From the NCBI GenBank assembly GCA_003132025.1, contig PKWJ01000014.1:56700-89151 (forward strand): a DNA stretch of 32,452 nt, written 5' to 3'. The translations under genes were made by a program, and so were the position numbers. Positions within the stretch are counted from its first letter, which is position 1; every line of letters starts with the position of its first letter. Under the pieces are notes generated by a model that worked only from the letters and a program-made list of their open reading frames with translations, did not search any database and was not told the DNA's origin. The stretch comes from Gammaproteobacteria bacterium (GTDB lineage: Bacteria > Pseudomonadota > Gammaproteobacteria > Steroidobacterales > Steroidobacteraceae). This document shows positions 8,406-14,798 of this stretch, piece after piece.

Positions 8406-9071
8406 GTCTGCGCCGCGGCGGCCAGCCGCTGCCTTTTCGGCCGCGGCCAGGAACGCAATTGCGGCGTCGCGCAACTGATCCAGCCGGCCGTGAAAGAAAT
8501 GCCCCACTCCCGGCAGCAGCAGCAGCTGCGGTGGTGGGCTGAAACCTGCGGCAAACGTCTGCACATCGCGCGCGTCGACCAGCTCGTCGGCATCGCCCTG
8601 CATGATCAACCACGGACAGGCCGGCCGTGCAATCGAAGCCGCGCGGACACGGGTCACCGCGGGCGCAACGCTGATCAGGCGCGACGGCGCTGCAGCGGCT
8701 GCCGCCATCAGGCTGACCACGGCGCCGAAGGAAAAACCGGCCAGCGTCAGCGCAGCGCCCGGCCAGCGCGCCCGGCCTGCGGCAATCACCGCCAGCGTGT
8801 CCTGGATCTCGCCTCGACCTTCATCGTAGCTGCCGGCACTGGCGCCGACCCCGCGGAAATTGAAGCGCAGCGTCGGCATGGCGCGCTCCTGGCACGCCCG
8901 GGCGATCGTATAGACGACTTTGTTGTGCATGGTGCCGCCGTACAGCGGATGCGGATGGCAGATCACGCCAAAGGCGGCTGGCGCGGCGTCCTGCGAGTCC
9001 GCCAGCGGCGGCGGCTGCGCCAGCGGCTGCTCCAGCAGCGCTTCGAGCTTGCCGGCCGGCCCGTCGATCAT
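8403..9071 (-). CDS. alpha/beta hydrolase
   Basis: 222 residues from ATG 9071. Alpha/beta-hydrolase fold: early strand AAFGVICHPHPLYGGTMHNK (32-51) with the HPHPLYGG typical of this subfamily, then LRFNFRGVGASAGSYDEG, the nucleophile elbow GFSFGA (Ser114), a likely acid in MQGDADELVD (Asp160/162) and His191 in GVGHFFHGRLDQL. It belongs to the short dienelactone hydrolase-like or YfhR-like esterases common in proteobacteria; the substrate is unknown and a cytosolic location is expected (no signal peptide). The frame is open upstream to 9209 but that part overlaps the MsrB-like ORF and is the wrong frame for it, so the start at 9071 is preferred. Its stop lies inside the terminator shared with the HU gene. 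Confidence 0.9.
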   Translation of the reverse strand: MIDGPAGKLEALLEQPLAQPPPLADSQDAAPAAFGVICHPHPLYGGTMHNKVVYTIARACQERAMPTLRFNFRGVGASAGSYDEGRGEIQDTLAVIAAGRARWPGAALTLAGFSFGAVVSLMAAAAAAPSRLISVAPAVTRVRAASIARPACPWLIMQGDADELVDARDVQTFAAGFSPPPQLLLLPGVGHFFHGRLDQLRDAAIAFLAAAEKAAAGRRGAD

Positions 9072-9100
9072 CAGCGCTGCGGCGCGCGGCGGATGCTGAT

Positions 9101-9241
9101 TCAAGTTTTCGGCGCGCCCTCGAAGCCCAGCGCCGCCGAATTGATGCAGTAGCGCAGGCCTGAAGGGTCCGGTCCATCCTCGAATACGTGGCCCAGGCGA
9201 GCGCCGCAACCGGCGCAGTCGTCGGGCGGATTCGTGCTCAT
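9101..9241 (-). CDS. stand-alone C-terminal fragment of methionine-R-sulfoxide reductase (MsrB)
   Basis: 46-codon ORF that corresponds to only the last third of MsrB. It contains the second zinc CxxC ([12 protein letters not shown], residues 9-20) and the catalytic-cysteine motif [14 protein letters not shown] (Cys32), both hallmarks of MsrB, which reduces methionine-R-sulfoxide and is normally 130-150 residues. The N-terminal part with the first CxxC and most of the substrate pocket is absent; an in-frame TAA lies about 11 codons upstream of the next possible start (ATG 9271). A fair Shine-Dalgarno GAGGGG sits 7 bases before ATG 9241, and the frame is intact from start to stop. It lies between htpG and the hydrolase on the same strand. 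It is either a remnant that kept its reading frame or a real mini-protein; activity alone seems unlikely. Confidence 0.68.
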   Translation of the reverse strand: MSTNPPDDCAGCGARLGHVFEDGPDPSGLRYCINSAALGFEGAPKT

Positions 9242-9303
9242 GGCGGCACCCCTCGCATCGTCAGCCTGCATGCGGCAAGGTTAGCGCAAAGGCCGCGCGC
9301 CTG

Positions 9304-11187
9304 TCAGCGGGCCGCGACGAGCCGCACCAGCAGATTGTTCAGCCGGCGGCTGAAATCCGCCGGGTTCGCCACCTGGCCTTCTTCGGTCAGCGCCGCCTGG
9401 TCGTACAGCAGCAGCGCGAGCTCCTGGAACTCATCCGCCGCCTTCAGGCTGTCCATGTGCCGCACCAGCGGGTGCGACACGTTGAGCTCCATGGCCGGTT
9501 TGCCGGCCGGCGGCGCCTGGCCGTTAGCCGCCAGCAGGCGCCGCATCTGCGCCGACAACTCGCCCTCCCCGTGCACCAGCAGCGCCGGAGAGTCACGCAG
9601 CCGCTCGCTGACCCGCACCTCCAGCACCCGATCCCCCAGCGCATCCTTGAAGCGCTTGAGCAGCGCCTTGTTCTCCTTGCGCTCCTCGTCGATGCGCGCG
9701 CGTTCCGCCTGGTCGGCCAGACCGCCGAGTTCCAGGTCGCCGCGCGAGGCCTCCTTGAAGCGCTTGCCCTCGAATTCGCTCACCTGGCCCATGACCCATT
9801 CATCGATTCGATCGGCCATCAGCAGCACCTCGACGCCCTTCTGCTGCAGCAGCTCCAGGTACGGGCTGGCGCGCGCGCTATCCAGCGTGTCGGCAACGAT
9901 GTAATAAATGCGCTCCTGTCCGGGGCGCATGCGCGCCACGTACTCGGTAAGGCTTACCGTCTCGTCGTTGGCGGCGCTGGCGGTACTGGCGAAGCGCAGC
10001 AGCGGCAGCAGCCGCTCGCGGTTGCCCGGATCCTCGCTCAGGCCCTCCTTGAGCACGCGGCCGAATTCACGCCAGAACTGCGCGTATTTCTCCGGTTCGT
10101 CCTTGGCCAGTTTCGCCAGCATCTCCAGCACCCGCCGCGTCAGCGCGGCGCGCATCGCCTCCACCTCCCGATCCTGCTGCAACAGCTCGCGCGACACGTT
10201 CAGCGGCAGATCGTTCGAGTCCACGATGCCTTTGACGAAGCGCAGGTACAGCGGCAGGAACTGCTCCGCGTCGTCCATGATGAACACGCGCCGCACGTAC
10301 AGCTTCAGGCCGCGGGTGGCTTCGCGCTGCCACAGGTCGAATGGCGCCCGGGCCGGAATGTAGAGCAGGCTGGTGTATTCGCGCTTGCCCTCGACCCGGT
10401 TGTGGCTCCAGGCCAGCGGCTCGGCGCCGTCGTGCGCGATGTGCCCGTACAGGTCGCGGTATTCCTCGTCCTTGATCTCGCTGCGCGGCCGCGTCCACAG
10501 CGCCTGCGCCTGATTGACGTCCTCGTAGTCGAGCGAGGCGGCACCCTGCTTGTGCATGCGCACCGGAAAGGCGATGTGATCGGAGTAGCGGCGCACCAAC
10601 GCACGCAGCCGCATCGGGTCGGCGAATTCCTTGGCGTCGTCCTTCAGGTGCAGCACCACGCTGGTGCCACGCTCGGCGCGCGTGATGGTCTCGACCGTGA
10701 ACTGCCCGTCGGCGCTCGACTCCCAGCGCACCGCCTGCTCGGGCGCGGCATCGGCGCGGCGCGTCAATACCTCGACCCGGTCGGCAACGATGAACGCCGA
10801 ATAGAAGCCGACGCCGAACTGGCCGATGAGCTGCGCATCCTTCTGCTGATCGCCGGTAAGGCGCTTGAAGAATTCGGCGGTACCGGACTTGGCGATGGTG
10901 CCCAGGTGCGTGATCGCCTCCTCGCGGCTCATGCCGATGCCGTGGTCGCGGACCGTGAGCGTGGCGCCACTGGGGTCGCCGTCGATCCAGATCGCCAGGT
11001 CGTTGTCCTTGCCCAGCAGGTCCGGATTTGACAATGCAAGAAAGCGCAGTTTGTCGTTGGCGTCGGAGGCGTTGGATATCAGCTCGCGCAGGAAGATGTC
11101 CCTGTGGCTGTACAGGGAATGGATCATCAAATTCAGCAGTTCGCGGACTTCGGCCTGGAAGCCCAGCGTTTCGCGCTCGCTCGACAT
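9304..11187 (-). CDS. htpG: HtpG, bacterial Hsp90 chaperone
   Basis: 627 residues from ATG 11187, matching the usual HtpG length. GHKL ATPase motifs in the N-terminal domain: ELISNASDANDKLRF (35-49), DHGIGM (81-86, commonly DNGIGM) and GQFGVGFYSAF (122-132). The middle domain carries LYIPARAPFDLW, YVRRVFIMDD and LPLYLRFVKGIVDSNDLPLNVSRE, all highly conserved, and the dimerisation domain closes with the end at LVRLVAAR. It is an ATP-driven cytosolic homodimeric chaperone, usually heat induced. An upstream in-frame ATG at 11205 would add six residues (METVGN); the start at MSSERETLGFQ fits E. coli HtpG better. The MsrB-like ORF follows 62 bases downstream. Confidence 0.97.
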   Translation of the reverse strand: MSSERETLGFQAEVRELLNLMIHSLYSHRDIFLRELISNASDANDKLRFLALSNPDLLGKDNDLAIWIDGDPSGATLTVRDHGIGMSREEAITHLGTIAKSGTAEFFKRLTGDQQKDAQLIGQFGVGFYSAFIVADRVEVLTRRADAAPEQAVRWESSADGQFTVETITRAERGTSVVLHLKDDAKEFADPMRLRALVRRYSDHIAFPVRMHKQGAASLDYEDVNQAQALWTRPRSEIKDEEYRDLYGHIAHDGAEPLAWSHNRVEGKREYTSLLYIPARAPFDLWQREATRGLKLYVRRVFIMDDAEQFLPLYLRFVKGIVDSNDLPLNVSRELLQQDREVEAMRAALTRRVLEMLAKLAKDEPEKYAQFWREFGRVLKEGLSEDPGNRERLLPLLRFASTASAANDETVSLTEYVARMRPGQERIYYIVADTLDSARASPYLELLQQKGVEVLLMADRIDEWVMGQVSEFEGKRFKEASRGDLELGGLADQAERARIDEERKENKALLKRFKDALGDRVLEVRVSERLRDSPALLVHGEGELSAQMRRLLAANGQAPPAGKPAMELNVSHPLVRHMDSLKAADEFQELALLLYDQAALTEEGQVANPADFSRRLNNLLVRLVAAR

Positions 11188-11247
11188 GTTGCCCACCGTC
11201 TCCACTCATCGGGGAAACCAGTGGTATAGGGCCTTAAGGGCTAGGTT

Positions 11248-11364
11248 TCAAGCCATCGAGCGACCCAGCAGGTGCCGGGCGGCATTCAGCCAGTCGTCCA
11301 TCTCGTCCCAGAGTAGAAGGAATCTTTCCAAGTGGGCATCCGCGTTACAGGCTGTGACGATCAT
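11248..11364 (-). CDS. possible 38-residue small protein
   Basis: Small ORF between htpG and the ParA gene, reading MIVTACNADAHLERFLLLWD, then EMDDWLNAARHLLGRSMA. The second half is an amphipathic helix with aromatic and acidic residues and looks protein-like, in an otherwise empty 330-base gap. There is no convincing ribosome binding site before the ATG, and an inner ATG in DEMDDW is possible. No family recognised. It reads away from parA and toward the htpG start. It may be a chance ORF; conservation would decide. Confidence 0.33.
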   Translation of the reverse strand: MIVTACNADAHLERFLLLWDEMDDWLNAARHLLGRSMA

Positions 11365-11473
11365 GTTAGGCGGCGCGGCAATCGTTCGCCGTGTTGCGCC
11401 TCACAGGCCCGCGGGTGTTTCGGTGACGTGACAGGATTTCGTAAGAACCGTATCTCAGAATTCATCGCGCTGC

Positions 11474-11501
11474 TTGCGGCGCAGCCGGGCTATGCTAAAT
11501 T
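11474..11501 (+). promoter_or_regulatory. candidate sigma-70 promoter for the ParA-like gene
   Basis: TTGCGG (11474-11479), a 16-base spacer, TAAATT (11496-11501), 38 bases upstream of the ParA-like ATG. The sequence turns AT-rich just after it (CATAATATTC), unlike the flanks. Pattern match only. Confidence 0.37.
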
Positions 11502-11539
11502 GCGAAACGACATAATATTCGCTCAAGACAGGGTCATTC

Positions 11540-12238
11540 ATGCAGCGTATCGTCGTGCTGAACCCAAAGGGCGGTTCAGGCAAGACAACCATCGCTATCA
11601 ATCTGGCGAGTCACTTTGCTATGCAAGGTGAGCGCCCGGTGCTGATGGATTATGACCCGCAGGGCTCGTCGGCCCGTTGGGCCGGCAAGCGCGATAAGAC
11701 CCAGGCACGCATCCACCTCATCAAGGCTTTCGAGCGCGACCCGCGCATTACCCGCACCTTTCAGCTGCGCATCCCGGATGGCACCGGCCGCGTGATCGTC
11801 GACACGCCGGCGGCGGTCGAGGCCCAGGAGATGCCGGAGCTGACCCGCAGCGCCGACAAGATCCTGGTGCCGGTGCTGCCTTCGGACATCGACATCCATG
11901 CCTGTTCGCGCTGCGTGCAGAATCTGCTGCTGGTCGCGAAGGTGCATCGCAGCGACAATCGCCTGGGGATCATCGCCAACCGCGTACGCCGCAATACCGT
12001 CACCTACCAGGCGCTGTTGCGATTCCTGGGTACCCTGCGCATCCCGATCATCGCCACGCTGCGTGACTCGCAAAATTACGTGCACGCCGCGGAGTCGGGC
12101 CTGGGTCTGCAGGAAATGAAGCCGTACGACGTCGCCGAGGACCTGGCGGGGTGGCAGTCGCTACTCGACTGGTTGGAAGTGCCGTCCACTCGCCGCAGCG
12201 CGCCCGCCGGGGTGATACAGCCGATGTGCCGGGCCTGA
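11540..12238 (+). CDS. ParA/MinD-family ATPase, orphan
   Basis: 232 residues. Deviant Walker A PKGGSGKTT (9-17, with the signature Lys10), Walker A-prime VLMDYDPQGSS (residues 34-44) and Walker B-like RVIVDTPAAV, so a ParA-type dimerising ATPase rather than a full MinD. No N-terminal HTH, so it is a type Ib-size ParA or a cargo-positioning homologue. ParA ATPases make dynamic gradients on the nucleoid and position plasmids, chemoreceptor clusters or other cargo with a small partner. No ParB, parS-like repeat or CheW/carboxysome gene is nearby; the neighbours are a 72-residue protein of unknown function (stop codons 2 bases apart, convergent) and the divergent 38-residue ORF. The sequence DYDPQGSSARWAGKR resembles orphan chromosomal ParA-like proteins of gammaproteobacteria. 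Confidence 0.9.
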   Translation: MQRIVVLNPKGGSGKTTIAINLASHFAMQGERPVLMDYDPQGSSARWAGKRDKTQARIHLIKAFERDPRITRTFQLRIPDGTGRVIVDTPAAVEAQEMPELTRSADKILVPVLPSDIDIHACSRCVQNLLLVAKVHRSDNRLGIIANRVRRNTVTYQALLRFLGTLRIPIIATLRDSQNYVHAAESGLGLQEMKPYDVAEDLAGWQSLLDWLEVPSTRRSAPAGVIQPMCRA

Positions 12239-12240
12239 AG

Positions 12241-12462
12241 TCAGCTCTTCGCGTCCTCGGCCAGCCAGTCGTGGCGAACCTTGTCCGCCCAGTTCTTGTA
12301 ATTCGACCAGGTGTACAGATTGCGCGTGATCGCGGCGTGGCGCGTACGCGTGCGCTGCATGTGCTCCAGCCAGCGCGCGTAGGCTTCGGCCCCACTCGGC
12401 GGCGCCATGGTGCGAATTCGCGCCTCTTCGGCCGTCTCGAGTTTTGGATCGTCCTTGCTCAT
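12241..12462 (-). CDS. hypothetical 72-residue protein
   Basis: Starts at ATG 12462, 8 bases after AGGAG (part of CCAGGAGTG), which makes this start convincing; longer in-frame starts lack one. The protein is small, charged and largely helical (AEEARIRTMAPPSGAEAYAR, then WLEHMQRTRTRHAAITRNLY), with four tryptophans, three of them in the C-terminal third (TWSNYKNWADKVRHDW). No signal peptide, membrane segment or cysteines. I do not recognise it. It converges on the ParA-like gene with a 2-base gap, so the two are not co-transcribed, but either could be a partner. Confidence 0.7.
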   Translation of the reverse strand: MSKDDPKLETAEEARIRTMAPPSGAEAYARWLEHMQRTRTRHAAITRNLYTWSNYKNWADKVRHDWLAEDAKS

Positions 12463-12628
12463 CGTGTGCACTCCTGGTGTTCTGAAGACTAGGGCGCCAG
12501 GATCGCGCTCGACAGGAACTGGATCACACCGAATCTGAACCGGCAGCGTCGCGCCTCGCATTCCCGGGGCGGCGCGAATAGCGGCTACGCAAGGGTTAAA
12601 TGCCGTGCTGGCGCATCTGGTCACAACT

Positions 12629-12652
12629 GGTCGGATCGTGTCCGATCCGGCC
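12629..12652. terminator. stem-loop downstream of ppnN
   Basis: Inverted repeat GGTCGGATCG-TGTC-CGATCCGGCC: 10 paired positions including one T-G pair, 4-base loop. It starts 15 bases past the ppnN stop, in the spacer between ppnN and the 72-residue gene. No T-tract follows on the minus strand, so it may be a 3-prime-end stabilising hairpin or a weak terminator. Confidence 0.45.
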
Positions 12653-12666
12653 GCGGTGGGGCAGTC

Positions 12667-14157
12667 TTAGGCCACCAGGCGATAGCAGGGACGGTAGGCG
12701 CTGCCGGGCAGCTTCATGCGTCCCTGGGCGACGAAACCGGTCAGCAATTCATCCAGCAGCTGCATGATATCGGCGTCGCCCGACAGTTCGTACGGCCCGA
12801 GCCGCTCGATCGCGGCCACGCCATTTTCCTTGACGTTGCCGGTAACGATCCCGGAAAACGCGCGCCGCAGATTCGAGGCCAGCAGGTGCAGCGGCTGCGC
12901 GCGCTGCAGTTCCAGTGCGCGCATCGAGGCATGCGTGACCACGAACGGCTGCTGCAGCTCGTACGGCACCCGCAGCAGCCAGTTGAAATTGTACGAATCG
13001 TTGTGCTTGCGGCGGAATGCGCGCACCTGCTCGAACGACTGCACCATGTGGCGCGCGACCGCGGCCGGATCGTCGATGATGACTTTCAGCCGCGTGAGCG
13101 CCGCGGCCCCGAGGGTGCTTTCGATGAAGCGCGCGATGTTGTCGAAGTAGCCGGCGCTGGCGCGCGGGCCGGTGAGCACCACCGGCAGCGGCTGCTGCGC
13201 GTTGGCCGGATCGAGCAGCACCCCCAGCAGGTACAGGATCTCCTCCGCGGTGCCGACACCCCCCGGAAACACCACGATTCCGTGGCCCAGGCGCAGGAAC
13301 GCCTCGAGCCGCTTCTCGATGTCCGGCATGATCACCAGCCGGTTGACGATCGCGTTCGGCGGCTCGGCGGCGATGATGCCGGGCTCGGTCACGCCGAGGA
13401 AACGCCCGTCGGTGATGCGCTGTTTGGCGTGACCAACGCCGGCCCCTTTCATCGGCGCCTTCATCGCCCCGGGGCCGCAGCCGGTGCACACGTCGAGCGC
13501 CCGCAGGCCGAACTCGTAGCCGACGCGCTTGGCATAGCGGTATTCGGCGTCGCCGATCGAATGGCCGCCCCAGCACACCACCAGGTTGGGGCGCGTCTTG
13601 ACGTCCAGCACGCGCGCATTGCGCAGGATATGGAACACGGCGTTGGTGATCGAGGCCGGATCCTTGCTGTCGAGCCTGCCGGCGCTGATGATTTCATTCG
13701 CCGTGTAGATGATGTCGCGCAGCACCGCGAACACGTGCTCCTTGATCCCGTGGATCATCTGGCCGTCGACGAACGCCGCCGCCGGCGCGTTGGTCATCTC
13801 CAGCTTGATGCCCCAGGCATGCGGAATGATCTGCACGTTGAAGCTGCGGTAGTGCTCGAAGATTTCCTTGGCATTGTCGCTTTCGCTGCCGGAATTGAGT
13901 ACCGCCAGCGCGCAGTTGCGAAACAGCGTGTACAGGCCGGTGTGGCTGGTATCGAGCAGCTTGTCGATCTCGGCCTGCGACAGGGTCTCAAGGCTGCCGC
14001 GCGGTCCGACGCGCGCGTCGACCGACTCGGCAATGACCACGCTTTCCACGGCCTGCGATCCGTCGCCGGTGGTGGCGCCGGCGCCGGTGCGCGGGATGGG
14101 TGGAACGGCGCTCAAGGCAGGATCTGGATCGGCGTGTTGTCTTGAACCATGAGCCAC
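12667..14157 (-). CDS. ppnN: PpnN/YgdH-type nucleotide 5-monophosphate nucleosidase (LOG family)
   Basis: 496 residues from the furthest ATG; E. coli PpnN has 454. From about residue 55 onward it follows PpnN closely: SQAEIDKLL, LFRNCALAVLNSGSESDNAK, CWGGHSIGDAEYRYAKRVG (195-213), CTGCGPGAMKAPMKGAGVGH, IIAAEPPNAIVNRLVIMPDI and the LOG-family PGGVGTAEEILYLLG (298-312), ending MKLPGSAYRPCY. It cleaves the N-glycosidic bond of nucleoside monophosphates to base and ribose 5-phosphate; in E. coli it is activated by (p)ppGpp. The first 36 residues look like out-of-frame sequence and overlap the end of the L,D-transpeptidase gene by 46 bases; a GTG at 14049 (residue 37) would give a 460-residue protein of normal length and no overlap, and is probably the true start. 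Confidence 0.92.
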   Translation of the reverse strand: MAHGSRQHADPDPALSAVPPIPRTGAGATTGDGSQAVESVVIAESVDARVGPRGSLETLSQAEIDKLLDTSHTGLYTLFRNCALAVLNSGSESDNAKEIFEHYRSFNVQIIPHAWGIKLEMTNAPAAAFVDGQMIHGIKEHVFAVLRDIIYTANEIISAGRLDSKDPASITNAVFHILRNARVLDVKTRPNLVVCWGGHSIGDAEYRYAKRVGYEFGLRALDVCTGCGPGAMKAPMKGAGVGHAKQRITDGRFLGVTEPGIIAAEPPNAIVNRLVIMPDIEKRLEAFLRLGHGIVVFPGGVGTAEEILYLLGVLLDPANAQQPLPVVLTGPRASAGYFDNIARFIESTLGAAALTRLKVIIDDPAAVARHMVQSFEQVRAFRRKHNDSYNFNWLLRVPYELQQPFVVTHASMRALELQRAQPLHLLASNLRRAFSGIVTGNVKENGVAAIERLGPYELSGDADIMQLLDELLTGFVAQGRMKLPGSAYRPCYRLVA

Positions 14158-14750
14158 AGTTCCACCATATCCGCGTTCGACATGCCGATACAGCCGTCGG
14201 TCCAGTCCGCGGCGGCGTAGTAGTCGGGTGGATGGCGCTGATTGTTCGGCAGGCCATGGACCATGATCGAGCCGCCTGGATTCACATGATCGCGCCGTGC
14301 GCGGCGCAGGTCATCGGCATTCGGGTAGGACACCTGGATCGACAGGAAGTAGTCGCTGCGCGTGTTACGGCGTGTGAGCTGGTAGCGGCCCTCGGGCGTG
14401 CGAAAATCACCGGCCCGCTCCTTGGGCCCCTCGGGTATCAGGCCGAGCGCAACCCGGTAGCTGCGCAGCACCTCGCCGTGGCGCAGCAGGTACAGCCGGC
14501 GCTCGGACTTGCGCACCACCACCTCGTCGGCGAACGGCACCGTGGCCGACAGGCTCGGCGCCAGCGTCGCCGGGGCCACGACTGGCGCCACGGTCGGCGT
14601 CACCGGCGAGCCGACGTCGGCACCCACGCCGGACGGCGGCGCCACCACGCTGACCACGGCACTGGTACCCGCCGCGATCGCGCCATCGCCGAGCGCCGCT
14701 CCGGAGGCCGCCAGCAATACCGACCAGGCTATATTTGCACTAAGACGCAT
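14112..14750 (-). CDS. L,D-transpeptidase (YkuD domain), exported
   Basis: 212 residues. Signal peptide MRLSANIAWSVLLAASGAAL, then a low-complexity Ala/Pro/Val linker (to about residue 72), then the YkuD catalytic domain: VVVRKSERRLYLLRHGEVLR, a variable middle with GDFRTPEGRYQLTRRN, and the active site HGLPNN (His) plus TDGCIGMSN, the counterpart of the usual SHGCIRM with the nucleophile Cys. Replacement of SHG by TDG is common in the ErfK-like subgroup with YYAAADWTDGC. These enzymes form 3-3 peptidoglycan cross-links or attach lipoproteins in the periplasm. It follows the LysM transglycosylase by 48 bases and leads into ppnN, so a cell-wall operon is likely. Confidence 0.93.
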   Translation of the reverse strand: MRLSANIAWSVLLAASGAALGDGAIAAGTSAVVSVVAPPSGVGADVGSPVTPTVAPVVAPATLAPSLSATVPFADEVVVRKSERRLYLLRHGEVLRSYRVALGLIPEGPKERAGDFRTPEGRYQLTRRNTRSDYFLSIQVSYPNADDLRRARRDHVNPGGSIMVHGLPNNQRHPPDYYAAADWTDGCIGMSNADMVELWLMVQDNTPIQILP

Positions 14751-14798
14751 CGCCGCAAATTATAGGCATGCTGCATTTCAACCGCGAGCGTGCAGGGT

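Noticed and set aside
9457-11031. 524-codon plus-strand ORF opposite htpG.
   Set aside because: Antisense shadow; low-complexity His/Arg/Gln composition and no recognisable domain, against a complete HtpG on the other strand.
11209-11539. parS-like sites or centromere repeats near the ParA-like gene.
   Set aside because: No repeated palindromes or iterons were seen in the gap on either side of the gene.
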